Positions 33,522 through 46,866 of a stretch of DNA of 64,000 nt are shown here, piece by piece. Every line of letters begins with the position of its first letter. The stretch's first letter is position 1. Both the position numbers and the translations under genes were made by a program. The notes under the pieces are model-generated. The model did not search any database, was not told the origin of the DNA, and was given only the letters and a program-made list of their open reading frames with translations. This stretch comes from Artocarpus heterophyllus. Lineage: Eukaryota; Streptophyta; Magnoliopsida; Rosales; Moraceae. The stretch covers positions 22,084,597 to 22,148,596 of the forward strand of contig CM046347.1 in the NCBI GenBank assembly GCA_025403435.1. The letters are read 5' to 3'.

Positions 33522-35591
33522 TGTTAGACATATATGCCATAAGGAGTAAAAATGTAATATGTTTTTGAAGATATTTTTATCAATGAAGAATTTATTTATT
33601 ATTTATATACTAAATCTTGTCCTCTTTACATTCATATTTGTTGAATGTGTGATAAGCAAACCAAAGTCTAAACCTTTAAGAATTGGGCATATGATTGAGA
33701 TATTATATGGAAGACACGATTCTTAAAGTGAAGGTCTAAATCATAAGATCCGTAATCGAGAGAATAAAGTTAGGCGCTTTATTCATATAAAGATTGTTAT
33801 GTTGTCTATATCTATAACGGGAGATGTTTTGTCTTGGCCATCAGAAGTGGACTCCGTAAATAGAAACATTGGCACAGTGTTATAGGTGACGATGTGTTAG
33901 ATCGAGACATCAAGTGAATTGATTTAGATTAATAATTTTGTCTCGGCAAATCGATTCACTTTAGACAATCATTTGTATTATATCTTAATCCTAAGATAAA
34001 TAGTGAGCCCGTTGTCTTAACTTATGTCTTTTGATGTACCAAAGGGTGACATCCATATTTTATGTTGGTACGCAAGCTGGTGTATTGGAGGCATGACTCT
34101 TGATAGCGTAGACCTATTATTCACAGATATAGAATCCATAGCTCCTCTTTAGGAGTAGTTGATATCCTCTTATATGCGTTATCCTATAATTGAAAAACTA
34201 GAGCGCTCAACCATTTAGATATATAGGTGTAACCGAATGGTTATCCAAATGGTATACCGTCTATGGATGGTGAGTTTTTCGATGGTGAGATAATAGAATA
34301 TAAGATAAAAAAAATCAGGAAGGTAAGACAGAATTTATCTTTAAGCCGATTATGGATAATCCTATTAGGATACAATACATTATGATATGTCATGGAGACT
34401 TAGTTATATGGGCTTCGTAATTCTATATAGTTTGAGAGTGCAACTTTGAGTTTTTAGTGGAGTAGTGTTGGTGTTGATAATTATGAAATGTATATCTGGG
34501 ATATTGGGTTTCATAATTATCTGGAGCTTGAACTATATAGGTCCATTAGGTCCCCTTTATTAGCTCATAAAAAATCTTGTAACGATATGGTGTGCTTTTG
34601 CAATAATTGGTGACTTGTATCAAATTATCAGTTTGGTTGAAAATTTGATAGGATCAGATAATTTATTTCTGTTTATTGGTTGAATTAATTTTGTGCAAAT
34701 TAATTCAAGATAAACTTGTTGAATTATTGGGATCAGATAACTCATGTCTGTTTATCAAGTGGATTAATTTTGAATTAATTCAAGATAAACTTGTTGAATT
34801 ATCAAGAATATTTATTTTCTTAGAGATTATATAGATATGACTGTTTTAATTGAATAACTTCTCTATTGGATTCTTTGAATTAAAATTGAGGCTCTATCCT
34901 AAGAATCTCGGGTGAGAAATAAAGATTTGCAAGGATAATTTATTGTAAGTTCGACAGGCCAGTCTTTAAGTTCTACCTATCGATCGAGTAAGTTCGGTAG
35001 GCCAATCTGCTAGTTCAGCTTGCCAACCTAGCGATAAATAGATCACGCGTTTTCACATAGATTTTATCAGATATTGATCCTGATTCAAAATTTTGAGGCC
35101 TTATCTGATAAGGACGGACTCCTGGGCCTAACTTCTACAAATAGGGGAGTGAGACTCGTTGTTATATGGATGGACTCCTGGGCCTAACTTCTGCAAAAAG
35201 GGCAGTGAGACTCGTTGTTATTTAGATTAGTTGAGAAATCTAGAGTGAGACTCTGCTGGTAAGACTCTGAAACTCCTTAGAAAGCTGTTATTCACAAATC
35301 ACGAACTATAGCTTTGGGTATTTCTCAGTTGGTTAGAAGGAGAGTTACCTGGTGGAAGAGCTGTATGAGTGTGCCCACACACACACACCGGTCGTAGATA
35401 AAGAATAGCAAAGAAGGCTAGTTGGTTGAAGCTCTTCTAGAACGTTACTTCTCTTCACGAATTGCAGAGCTTTTCGACAAATAAGGTTAGTAATATCTGG
35501 TTAAGTTATGCATATAGTGTGTCAAACTTGTTTTTTGAAAAATACTCTTATATAAAAATTTTAAATTCCGTTGCGTACTATTTTTCAAACA
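33522..35591 (+). mobile_element. 5' LTR of copia element A
   Basis: 2070 bp, starts TGTTAGACATATATGCC, ends TTTTTCAAACA, followed two bases later by the primer site. It contains (AC)n near 35380 and the 'GGCAGGCC'-like short repeats near 34950. Confidence 0.85.
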
Positions 35592-35593
35592 AT

Positions 35594-35605
35594 TGGTATC
35601 AAAGC
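35594..35605 (+). other. Primer-binding site of element A (Met tRNA)
   Basis: TGGTATCAAAGC, two bases after the LTR, is one change from the standard TGGTATCAGAGC. Confidence 0.85.
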
Positions 35606-37267
35606 TATGGTTTTTACATCAATTTGTAAGTTTATGATCATGCTATGCGTATAAATTATGTGATCTTGATTTTTTCTATTCTCGAATTTAATTTTTAGAG
35701 AGTTGGCACTCTAGGGGTTTCTATATATTTATGTGTTGTCATGGATTATATGGTAAATGTTTATTAATTAATTATGGTTGATTAAATTATTATTTATTTA
35801 ATAATTAATTAATTAATTTATGCCGGTTATGGTTCCTTAAAAGTTAGAATATGTATCTAGGTTTTTTATGTAATTAGATGGCGGACTATCATCTCCGTCT
35901 AGGAATTATTATTTAATTTTAAATTTGTAAGAATTTTGTAATTAAATAATCATTTAAAGAAGACAGATCTAAATGACAGATCTAGAAGATGGATGATAGC
36001 ATCCCACAGGTGTTTCCTGAGTTTCTAAAATTTTATGTTTTTGAATTGTTGAAAATCAAATTGAAAAACTATGTAAAACTATATTTTTTGGAAAAACGTG
36101 ATTTCTGCTTGGTCGGCATGTCGAACCCTCCAGTTCAATAGGCCAATGGTCGCAGATTGGCATGCCGAAGATGAGGTATCTGCCAGGCAAAAATTTGGTG
36201 GCTTTGGCGACAGGCCGAACCTTTCAGTTTGGTAGCCGAACCTGAAAAGATCGACAGGCCAGAGGATAACGACCGGCAAGCCTATCACACAAATCGACAT
36301 GCCTGTAAAGCTGTGATTTTTCAAGAAAAGGTGCATTTTTGGTGCAATTTTGATTTTGTTTTTAGGACAATTCTAAGAAACATTAAATTTGGATATGACC
36401 GTAAATATGGAGTATTCGATCTATGCGGGATAGAAGACTTGAAGGTGAAAGTTACATGAAAATGGATACAATTTGAAGATTCAATGATGAAGAATTGATA
36501 ATATGTTTCGATTATTCTCTTGTAATCTTTTTCTTTTCTTTTCTCTAGGATGGAACCATAATTTTATGATTATTTATTGTTTTGCTAGTGGCTTTGCATG
36601 ATTGTTTTGCTTGTCTGCATTATAATATGATGTGCCATGTATATTAATAACATGTCATATAGAATAGGGAGTGCCGCTCATTAAATATTGTTCATACATG
36701 TTTATAAAATAAAACTTGATTTGAAAAGAATGAGTGGGAGAAGGTTTTCGAAGAGAGGACCTACGGCCTCCATCGTTGGTTTATAGGTAGGACATGGTGG
36801 TTTCGACCTCTAGGAAGGGACTTCATCATATACCAGGTTGGATTTCCGAGAGGATAAGATATTTTAGCATGATTTATGGTTGCACACCCCTAACTGGTGA
36901 CTATAAATCATGGATAAAATATTGAAACGATGGTTATACACTCATGTTAATTTATTATTAACCTCCCTTAGGAGCTCTGTTAATAATATTAATGGCCAAA
37001 GGAACGATTATTAATATATGCTGAATCATACGGGTCCCAGATGACATATATTAATCAGGAGGGGATCCATGTTCCTAATTGAATTTGGCAAGACTCCCTT
37101 AGGAGCTTGTTGAATTCTGAGTTGGGAATTATTGTTGTAAGGTTGTGATTTTTTTAAGGTTTTGACACATAAACACATTTGTATATTTTATATGATTGTG
37201 TTATCTTACTAAACTATTATTGTAAGTTTACTTCTATTTGGTATATGATTCTTTATTGTAGATTAAA
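35606..37267 (+). other. Long untranslated leader of element A
   Basis: About 1.7 kb without gag. 36100-36310 is a CG-richer block with recurrent 'GACAGGCC/GGCAGGCCGAAC' motifs. It corresponds to the hairpin-forming block 52620-52850 of element B. Confidence 0.6.
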
Positions 37268-38232
37268 AATGTCTAAAAATGCTTTATCATCGATACGTGA
37301 CAAAAACCAATTAACCGAAAAGAATTATAATGATCGAAAACGGAACCTAAACATCATCTTATCCTTTGATAAACTAAAATTTGTGCTGACAACTCCGTGT
37401 CCTCCCGAGCCTACGGGAGTTTCCACTAATGAGCAAATCCAAGTACATGATTGCTGAAAAGATGCTAATAATCAGGCCGGCTGCTATGTTATGGCCAGCA
37501 TGAATAACGTGTTGTAGGCTCAACATGAGGATTTTGAGACTGCTAGGTAGATCTTGGATAATCTAAAAGACATGTTTGGAGTCCAGGCCTTAACAAAGCA
37601 GCAAAGGGTGCTTCGAAAACTCTTGAACTACAAGCAGAGACCAGGGACGTTTGTAAAGGAGCATATGATGTTAGTCATGGGTTACCTTGCTGAGGCTCAA
37701 ACCAATGGAGCTAACTTTGATGTTGAAACTTAGATGAATATAGTCTTTGAGACTCTGTCTAAGGAATTTATTCCATTTAGAGCTACTTTTAATTTAAGTA
37801 ATAGACGAGATATGACCTTTACAAAGTTGATGAAATAGTTACAGGAGTTTAAACTGTTGATTAGAGAGTCTCCTACTGGTGGCGAGGCCAACTTGGCGGC
37901 TGCCTCTAGTTATAATCCTAACCCAGGGAATGGAAAGAAGCAACGGGCTAAGAATGGGAAGTCTTTTATTATTGCAAATGGCAAGAATAAGAAGAAAAAT
38001 AAGAAGAACTCGAAAAAGCTAAAGTGCTTCTTCTGCGGGAAGGTCAGGCACATAAAGAAGAATTGCAAGGACTTCCTTTCCCAAGAAGGTAGGTGTGATC
38101 TTTTGCATTTAGAAACTTGTTTGGCTGAGGAATCCAGTGACACCTGGGTCATAGATTTTGGAGCAACTAATCATGTTTGTGTTTCTCTACAAGAGTTCAA
38201 AGAAACGAGAAGTCTGCTTCGTGAAGAGTTCA
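37268..38232 (+). pseudogene. Element A gag and start of protease
   Basis: Ty1/copia gag beginning MSKNALSSIRDKNQLT, then DMFGVQALTKQQRVLRKLLN and LMK*LQEFKLLIRESPT. A Lys-rich stretch precedes a complete zinc knuckle CFFCGKVRHIKKNC (C-x2-C-x4-H-x4-C, around 38028-38069). The protease site follows as DFGATNHVC (about 38155), where the usual second residue Ser is Phe. In-frame stops occur at several places. The protein is interrupted by element B at 38232. Confidence 0.8.
38228..38232. repeat. Target duplication of element B, left copy
   Basis: GTTCA before the LTR start at 38233 and CTTCA at 59453-59457 after the 3' LTR end form a 5-bp duplication with one mismatch. Confidence 0.65.
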
Positions 38233-40061
38233 TGTTAGATATGTATGCCCTAAGGAGTAAAAATGTAATATGTTTTTGAAGACATTTTATCAATAAAGAA
38301 TTTTTTTATTATTTATATACAAATCTTGTCCTCTTTACGTTCATATTTGTTGAATGTATGTTAAGCAAACAAAAGTCTTAGACTGTTAGTCTAAACTTTT
38401 AAGAATTGGGCATATGATGGACAGATTATGCGAAAGACACGATTCTTAAGATAATGGTCTAAATCATAAGATCCCCAATCGAAGGAATAAAGTTAGGCGC
38501 TTTATTCAATATCCCTACCGGGAGATGGTTTGTCTTGACCATCGTAGGTGGACTCCGTGAATAGAAACATTGGCACATTATCATAAGTGACATAAAGCAA
38601 ATTAATTTGGATTAATAATTCTGTCTTGGCAAATTGATTCACTTTAGACAATCATATGTATTGTATCTTAATCCTGAGATGAATAATAGGCTCGTTGTCT
38701 TGACTTATGTCTTTTGATGTACCAAAGGGTGACATCCATATTTTAATAGTGGTACGCATGCTGGTACATTAGAGGCATGAATCTTGATAGCGTAAACATG
38801 TTATTCATAGATATGGAATCCATAGGTCCTCTTGAGGAGTAGTTGATATCCTCTTATATGCGTTATCCCGTAATTGGAAAACAGAAGCGCTCAACCATTT
38901 GGATACATAGGTGTAACCGAATGGTATACCATCTATGGATGGTAAGTTTTCCGATGGTGACATAATGAAATGTAAGTGAAAAATTATCGGAAAGGTAAGA
39001 CAGAACTTGTCCTTAAGTCGATTATAAAAAATCCTATAAGGATACGATATATTATGATATGTTATGGAGACTTAGCTATACGGGCTTCATAATTCTATAT
39101 AGTTTGAGAGTACAACTCTGAGCTTTTAGTGGAGTAGCATTGGAGTTGATAATTATGAAATGTATTTCTCGGATATTTGGTTTCATAATTATCAGGAGCT
39201 TGAACTATATAGGTCCATCAGTTTTCCTTTGCTAGCTCATAATTGGTAACTTGTGTCAAATTATCAGATGGGTTGAAAATTCGATAGGATTAGATAATTT
39301 ATGTCTGTTTATTGGTTGAATTAATTTTGTGAATAAATTAATTCATGATAAACTTGTTGAATTATCGGGATTGGATAATTCATGTTTGTTTACTAGTTGG
39401 ATTAATTTGAATAAATTAATTCAAAATAAACTTGTTGAATTATCAAGAATATTTGTTTTCCTAGAGATTATCTAGATATGACTGTTTTAATTAGATAACT
39501 TCTTATTGGGTCTTTGAATTAAAACTGAGGCTCTATCCCAAGAATCTCGGGTGAGAAATAAAGATTCGTGGGGATCATTTATCAAAGGTTTGGTAGGTCG
39601 ATCTTTAAGTTTGGCCTACAGATGAAGACAGTTTGGCAGATCGATCTACCAGTTCAGCCTATCGACTGAGCGATAAATAGATTACGTGTTTTCACGTGGA
39701 TTTTATCATATATTGATTTCGATTTTATTTTGATTTGAATTTTCGAGGCCTTATTTGATAAGGACTGACTCCTGGGCCTATCCTCTATATAAAGGGGAGT
39801 GAGACTCATTGTAATTTAGATCAGTTGAGAAATTTAAAGTGAGACTCTGCCAGCAAGACTTTGTAACTCCTCGGAGAGTTGTTGTTTACAAATTACGAAT
39901 TATAGCTTTGGGTATTTCTTGATTGGTTGGAAGGAGAGTCACCTAGTGGAAGAGCTATACGAGTGTACCCACACACACACCGGTCGTGGATAGAGAATAA
40001 CAAAGAAAACTAGTTGGTTGAGGCTCTTTTGGAACATTACTTCTCTTCACAAATTGCGAAG
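38233..40061 (+). mobile_element. 5' LTR of element B, left part
   Basis: It starts TGTTAGATATGTATGCCC and aligns with the LTRs of A throughout. It breaks at 40061 within ...AAATTGCGAAG, where the Athila LTR starts. The remainder resumes at 52007 as CTTTTCAGCAAATAAGG. Confidence 0.85.
40057..40061. repeat. Target duplication of Athila element (CGAAG), left copy
   Basis: CGAAG precedes TGATGAGACT and recurs at 52002-52006 after the 3' LTR end GCGAGACCA. Confidence 0.9.
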
Positions 40062-42178
40062 TGATGAGACTGTAAAAGTGTACATTTTCTAAGGCTTAAA
40101 TCATTTGTTTACTCTTTTATTTCTCATTAAATCCTCTAATTAATAGCATTTTGTGTTAATAAGTATTTTTGTGTCTTGGTGTGAAAATATGTTTAAAAAT
40201 ACGTTTTTAGTGTGTTTATATGTTTTTAGTAATTTTTAGAGCCATTTTGGTGTGTTAAATAAGTGTATAGTCTGTAAATAGTCAAAACCGTAAAAGTAAT
40301 GCGGTTATTTTATTTTGAGTTTTAGTGTGTTCGATAGTGTGTTTTAAATTTATAAATATGTCTTGTTATATTTTTCGTAATTTTTAAAAATATTTCCAAG
40401 TCATAAAAATTATATTTGTGCTAAACTGCAAGAGACTAGAAATTTTAGGAGTTTTTATTTAATTTTGTGTGTTTTAATGTAAAATAAATATTTTTTAAAT
40501 ATTATGTTTGTAAAATAAATAATATTAGTGTGATTGTGATTTTAGATTTGAAATATGGAGGAAAACGGAGCAAAACGACACCAAAACGGATAAAATCAGA
40601 CATCAAATGCATCAAAAAGATAAAGAAAATTTGAATTTAAATTAAATGGGACACGTGGCGTAACAAGGACGGTCGGATTCACTGTCGAATTAATCTCAGC
40701 AGTTTGAGGAAGTGATGCATGTCAATGCTTCATTCTATACGTCAGCAGAATCTCACAGTACGATCCACGTGTCGAGATATGATTGGAGAGTGCATCACAC
40801 GCGCCGACAAAGCTGCAGCGTGTCTCAAAGGGTGCAACAAGCATGTCCGATCTTGTGTGATCGTGTCCACGTGCATCCGTTCTTTGAACCGTCAGATCTG
40901 AATACTTTGACTCATCCATCGGCCTTAAATCTTGTTCCCACCTGGCCCATCTTGCCCGCGTCTAACAGCCATTGGATCTCGTTTTGAATGGTTCAGATCG
41001 TGCCTATTCCGTGCTGATCTGGTCTATGTCACACTGGATTACAAACTCAAATTCGTATACTCACCAACGCGGATCAGCGTGAAAGAAGAAGGAAATAATT
41101 CAAATCGTCAACTTTCAACAGGAAAGAGCATTAATTATAAGTGGATGTTTGTAAAATCGATTCCCTATAAATACCTTGGCATTTGCCTCAGTTAAGGAGA
41201 GCCCCGCTCGCAGAATGAAAATGTTGTTGTAATAATTATAGTCTAGTTTTTATTTTAGTTTTTAGTCTAGTTTCTTATAAAATATTTTCTATTTTATGTT
41301 GTAAAAATTATGCTCAATAATATCAGTAGTATTTTATTAATTATGTCTTTCTAAATTTCTTTTTAGCTGAGGGGAGAGGGGGAAATTCTGACAAAATTGT
41401 CTTAAACATTTTTTTTTTTTTTTAGTTTTCTAAGCTGTTGTAATGTCAAAATATTTTCTTAGAAACTTAGAATTTCAATATTCTCTTAGCTGAAACTCTG
41501 CCAAAATTACAGTTTTGATTTATCGACGACATAGACTGGTACGGATAATGCTTGAGAGGATCTTGATTACTCGTAGATAGAGAATGGCTCGGTAAATGCG
41601 TAACTTACTATCTTGGTTGTTATTTTAGTTAAGTTATGTTGAAATGCTGCTTATTTATTAAGTTGTGTTTTTGTTACATTATAGACATGGAATGACACAG
41701 TAAATGTTTGGTAAATCTTGATTTATTGTCGACATAGGATGACATAGTGTATACTTAAATCAACTAATAAATAAAAAGAGAAACTAAAATTATATTAAAG
41801 ATAATTGTCAGAATAGAACCTTTGAACCTTAACCCTGTTATTATTGTTGTTTTACTTCTTTAAATTGTCGTTATTATTGTTGTCACTCTGCTTAAATTAT
41901 TATTTGTATTTCTTGTTATTAAGGTTCCAAATTATCAAAATTTAAAAAATAAAAAATGTTGTAAAAATGTGTAAATATTGTAAATACATTCTGTGAATAA
42001 TAAATATTAATCCTCAAATTTTTCAGCTTAAATAAAAAGAAAAAGTTAATATAATACATGTATTAGAACTGAATAAATCCTTCCCTGTGGATTCGACCTC
42101 GGATTCACCGAGAAAATATTACTTGAGACAACCTTATACTTGAGGTTAGTTTAAAATGCGTAAATAGACGCGAGACCA
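40062..42178 (+). mobile_element. 5' LTR of the Athila-like element
   Basis: 2117 bp, TGATGAGACTGT...GCGAGACCA. It contains a GC-richer block at about 40690-41000 and TATA-like CTATAAATACC near 41165. The open frames at 40712-41195 are repeated in the 3' LTR and have no domain. Confidence 0.9.
41165..41174 (+). promoter_or_regulatory. Putative LTR TATA box
   Basis: CTATAAATAC in the 5' LTR, conserved at about 50988 in the 3' LTR. Probable core promoter of the element RNA. Inference from position. Confidence 0.5.
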
Positions 42179-42184
42179 AGTTTT

Positions 42185-42197
42185 TGGCGCCGTTGCC
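42185..42197 (+). other. Primer-binding site, Asp tRNA type
   Basis: TGGCGCCGTTGCC, six bases after the LTR, is the primer site characteristic of Athila-type Ty3 elements. It differs from the Met-tRNA site of the 12-kb cargo element. Confidence 0.85.
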
Positions 42198-42920
42198 AGG
42201 GAAGGTATTGTTTTTAGTGCAGTATAATATTGTGTAATTTATTTTCTCTTTCTCTTTATTTTTCTTTTATATATTATTAACTTTTCTTTTCTTTTGTTTT
42301 ATTTCTTTTCTTTTGTTAATATCTTATGTTTTGCATGTATTAAGTACTGTTCACGTATAAATCTGCATGTATTTTCTGTAAGTTACTATTTGTAGTAGTT
42401 ACTATTCACGTCACTTTTTAAAAAAAAATTACAAATATATATATATATATAAAATAAAAAAATAAAAAATCATTAAAAAAGAATTTATTTTCTCTCATTT
42501 CTTTTGTAAAATATTTATTTTGCTAGTTTTAGGTTTTTGCCTTAGAAATAAAACTTCATAAAATTTTAGATTAGGTTTTCCATAATACTTAATAAATAAA
42601 TTGTGTTTTTGTGAAAAGTATTTTTTGAGAAAGTTTTGTTTGGGGACTGGTACTAGTTTGGAATTCTTTCCCATAACCGGTTCACTTTTAGACATTCTCC
42701 CAACACCAGTCATTCTTGGAATGTTGTTCTGTCGAGGAAATTGGTTCTTAAGGAGCCTTAGCACCACCAATCTTTCCTGGGGACATTCTTGAAAAAATAT
42801 AATTCACAAAATTCACAAAATCAATAAGGCAGATACTTTTCATTCACTACTTTACTCTCCCTAAGTGAAGAAAAGCTTAGTATTTGTCTATATAATTTTC
42901 TAAATATTTAAATAATTTGT
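42198..42920 (+). other. Athila leader
   Basis: AT-rich leader between primer site and gag. It has no supported gene; short frames at 42495/42601 are opposed and domainless. Confidence 0.5.
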
Positions 42921-45652
42921 ATGCCAGTTTGGTTTCGTGAGTCTAATAGTTGTAGATTAGTTAGGAAAAGTTTAGAACCACTTTTTGTCTCTGTTGTGTC
43001 TTCAAATTCACCAAAAATAGCTGATGATGAAAGTGTTCATAATGAAAATATTTTGAATCAACAAATCATCAATCCTGTTGTTCGCTCAATGAGAGATTAT
43101 TTGCAACCACCCTGTGAATCCACTCCATCATGTTTGGTTTTTCCTCTCAATGCTCATCACTTTAGGTTTAAACCTGAAATGATCAACTTGCTTCCCAATT
43201 TTCATGGCTTAGAATCTGAAAATCCATATCTGCACCTTAGAGAGTTTGAAGATGTTTGTGCTACCTTCACTGACCAGGAAGTTTCAAATGAAATTGTTAA
43301 GCTTAAGCTTTTTCCTTTTTCTTTAAAAGACAAAGCTAAAACTTGGCTTACTTCTTTAAAACCTAGGTCAATAGGTACATGGCAAGAAATGCAAACTGAG
43401 TTTCTGAAAAAATTCTTTCCAACACATAAGACCAATGCTTTGAAAAAACAAATTCAAAATTTTTCCCAAAATGCAAAAGAAGTTTATTTCCAAAGCTGGG
43501 AACGATTTAAAGATTTGTTGAATTCTTGCCCACATCATGGTTTTGAAAAATGACGTTACATTAGTTTTTTTTATTAAGGCTTAACTCTTGAAACCTGTCA
43601 ATTTGTTGAAACAATGTGTAATGGAGAATTCCTTGATAAAGAACCTGATGAAGCGTTAGATTTCCTTGATAATTTGGCTGACAACTCTCAATACTGGCAA
43701 CATAGTAATTCTAAAGGCTCAATTAGATCTAATCTTGCTAATACTCAAAGAGGTGTCCATCAACTTAGTCAAGAAAATGATCTAAGTGTTAGAATTGCAT
43801 GTTTGACTAAACAGATTGAAACCATGGAACGAAGGAATGTCCAAGAACCCAAAATTGAAATTTTATGTAGTGTTTGCCAAACTCTATGACACTCAACTTA
43901 TGAATACCCAATTTTTAAGGAAGAGTCCCATGAACAGGTGAATTACACAAATCAATTGAACCCACCTAGAAAGCCATTTCTATCCCCACATTCTAACACA
44001 TACAATTCACAATGGAAAAACCATCCCAATTTCAGCTGGAGAAATGATCAACCACAACAACAATATCAACCACCACTACCATTTCCACCACAAAACTCTC
44101 AAGGCCGTCCACCATTTCCATCAAATTCTCAAAATTTTCAAAGGCCTCCATAAAATTTTTCTGAAAATCTCCAATCTCGAGTCAAAACTCTTGAAGACAC
44201 TTTGCAAACTTTCATTCAGGCTCAAAAATCATTCATTCAAAAACAAGAAGTTCATAACACTCACACTTCTCAAGACATTCATGAAATTAAAGAATCTATT
44301 TCTAAACTCACTTCTTCCCTTCGCATTCAAGAAAAAGGCAAATTTCCTGCTCAACCTGTACATTATCTATCTGCAAATGAATTGCCTCTTCTAGTTCATA
44401 GTCACAACAAGAAACTGTTAATTTTGTTACAACTCTTCGAAGTGGAAAAACTGTTAATAAAACTAATCTTTTAAAAGATCAGAAAGTTAATTCAACTTTA
44501 AAAAGTGGTGATAAAATTAATAGTGATGAGGAAAATTCTGAAAAAGAAAAGAGTGTTTCAAGAGAGAAATTTGTTCCAAAGGTTCCGTTTCCTCAAGCTT
44601 TGCTTTCAAAAGAAAAGTCTGACAAAAATGCTAAAACTTTTAAACTGCTCAAACAAGTCAAAATTAACATTCCACTTTTAGATGCAATCAAGCAAGTCCC
44701 ATCTTATGGTAAATTTTTAAAAGATTGTTGTACAATTAAAAGAAAGCATAATGTGACTAAAACTGCATTTTTAGCTGAGAATGTTAGTTCTATCATTCAA
44801 CATGATTCATCATTGAAATACAAAGATCCTGGTTGTCCCATAATTTCTTGCATCATCAGAAATACTCTAATTGAACATGCTTTGTTAGACCTTGGTGCTA
44901 GTGTCAACCTCTTACCTTATTCTGTTTAACAGCAATTAGGTCTAGGTGAACTAAAGCCAACTTCTGCCACACTTCAACTAGCTGATCGATTTGTAAAAAT
45001 TCCAAGAGGTGTTGTCGAGGATGTGTTAGTCCAAATTGATAAATTTTACTACCCAGTGGATTTCATTGTTTTGGATACACAACCTGTCACAAATTCAAAT
45101 GTTCAAATTCTTGTCATTTTGGGTCGTCCATTTCTTACAACTTCTAATGCTTTGATTAATTGTAGAAATAGAATACTAAAATTGTCTTTTGGGAATATGA
45201 CTTCAAAATTCAACGTTTTTAACAAGGCACAATCACCCTTTGGAAAGTGTAAAGTGAATTTTGTTGAGAGCAGTACTTCAGGAACGTTTGTTGATCCTTT
45301 GGCTGATTTGGCTAATTCTTTTGATTCGAATGTTCCACCCAAAGTTGATAACCATCATGTGAATGTTTCTGACCAATCTCTTGAAGCAAACAATTCAAGT
45401 TTTGAAGCTGAATGTGAAAATGAAGTTTTTGAAGAAGAACCTAAGGATGAGGTGATGGGTGACACTATGGATGACCTCATGTATGATCTCATGGATGAAG
45501 AAAAATTTTAGCAAAGATTCTTTGCAGCTGCTGGCAACTTAACTTTTTGGGAGTGCTATCTTTTGAGAAGGTTTAGAGCAACTCTTCCAACAGTCATCAA
45601 CATTGATGATTCTGACTCCGATCCTGAAACTGAAATCATAGTTATAGATTAA
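42921..45652 (+). pseudogene. Athila gag-protease polyprotein, degenerate
   Basis: It opens MPVWFRESNSCRL. The gag core has MRDYLQPPCESTPSCLVFPL, INLLPNFHGLESENPYLHLR-EFEDVCATF (in two blocks), DKAKTWLTSLKP and WQEMQTEFLKKFFP, the Athila/Ty3 gag signature. A partial knuckle CSVCQTL.HSTYEYP (about 43865-43910) has lost its last Cys. A proline/Gln-rich linker follows. The aspartic protease motif LLDLGASVNLLP is at about 44882-44917, followed by ILVILGRPFLTTSNALI. The last part is acidic and ends ETEIIVID. Stops at 43551, 43887, 44151 and 44927 and frame changes make it inactive as read. Confidence 0.8.
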
Positions 45653-46042
45653 TGTTTATATCGTATTTATGTTTTTGTATTTGTTTATTGTATCTTTATT
45701 TTCTTTGTTTTTCCTAAAAATCAGAAAAATAATTTCAAAAATTCATTAAAATGGTAGAAATTATGGAGGTTATAATCAGCACGATTAGTTAGTATTTTTG
45801 TATCAACGGCCTCTAGAAATGCATTTTAATGAAATGATTTTCAATGAATTTTTCTAAATTTTAGATCTTTGTAAAAAAAAAAAATTTTAAAAAAATGAAA
45901 AACTAAAAAAAAAAAACACAAAAATATTTCATTTCTGAGTAATCTGTTAGGTTACCTTTCTTTAGTCCATTTTAGTTCAGCCCATTATTCCCGCATGCAT
46001 CTGAATTGTCTTCCCTGTGTCTGAACAGAAGTCTACCCCTTG
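45653..46042 (+). other. Junction between gag-protease and cargo
   Basis: Non-coding, A-rich. No pol sequence is recognised. The cargo cassette seems to begin between here and the TATA box at 46043. Confidence 0.5.
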
Positions 46043-46052
46043 TCTATAAAAT
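46043..46052 (+). promoter_or_regulatory. Putative TATA box of cargo ORF 1
   Basis: TCTATAAAAT in the context GTCTATAAAATC, 272 bp before the ATG, followed by a long pyrimidine-rich leader (46080-46310). The same 12-mer recurs at 47380 before the LOG-like ORF. Confidence 0.5.
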
Positions 46053-46314
46053 CTGTTACTGTGCATCAAGCTCAAAAATCTGTGTTCTTTCCCTTTCTAA
46101 ATTTCTTGTTCTCTCTCTCGAATTCTCTCTGTCTTCTCCCTAAAATTCTAAGAAATTCTTCAAAACTTGTTCAAAGTTCTTCAATCTTTCAAATACTTTT
46201 TCTAGAAAATCTTCAATCTCCTTTTCTTCTACTTCCACAAAAATCTTCACAATTCTCTCTCAAACTCTCACTTAAAGCTTTCAATTCACTCTTAAGAATC
46301 TCAATTCCTCAATC

Positions 46315-46866
46315 ATGGATCCGAAATATGAGCACTTAAAGAAATATTTCCCTTCACTTTCTCAAAGAGAAATAAAAAAGAAGTACAAAACTAGAGTCAC
46401 TCATCTTTGGGTACTTTCACTTTTTAAGCTTCCTACTGATATTAAGATGTACATAGAAGGTCTTGTTCATTCAAGTGATGTAAATAATGTAGGTTTGCTT
46501 AGTATGGGTACAAGTCTGTGTGCTAGAAAAAGAAGAGCTCGTCGTATGGAGTCAAAATGTCATAAATGTTCTCGTCAAACTTGTTCTAGAAAATATCCCT
46601 CACCTGGTTTCATATCTAGAAATAGGGAAGATAAAATTCAGTTATGTAAAAATGGTCTTAGGAATGAAAACTTAGAAGATCTCTGAGTTTCTCTTGAGTC
46701 CCATCTAAGTGGATACGTTTGGGGGGCTATGAAACAACTCTGGCCTCAATTTCATGAAGAATAGGAACGTCTTGGGAATCTGATGCTAAAAGACCCAACT
46801 ATTCAGTTTGCGAGAATATTAGATGGAAAACAGACTCAAGATCCTTCTACTTCAGAACAAGGTTAG
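46315..46866 (+). pseudogene. Basic cysteine-rich protein, cargo ORF 1 (Athila copy)
   Basis: 183 codons in one frame from ATG to TAG 46864, broken by TGA at 46684 and TAG at 46762. It is homologous along its length to 16012-16533: start MDPKYEHLKKYFPSL, then KKKYKTRVTHLW, basic run KRRARRMESKC, Cys block CHKCSRQTCSRKY (the fourth Cys is Tyr), NREDKI and SGYVWGAMKQLWPQF. About half the residues agree by eye, so the split from the other copy is old. The upstream pyrimidine-rich leader is likewise shared in style. Its role is unknown. The loss of a Cys and two stops suggest that this copy is dead. Confidence 0.75.

Noticed and set aside
40712..41195. ORF cluster repeated at 50542-51018
   Set aside because: Within both LTRs of the Athila element. 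The frames shift between copies, so there is no sign of coding selection.
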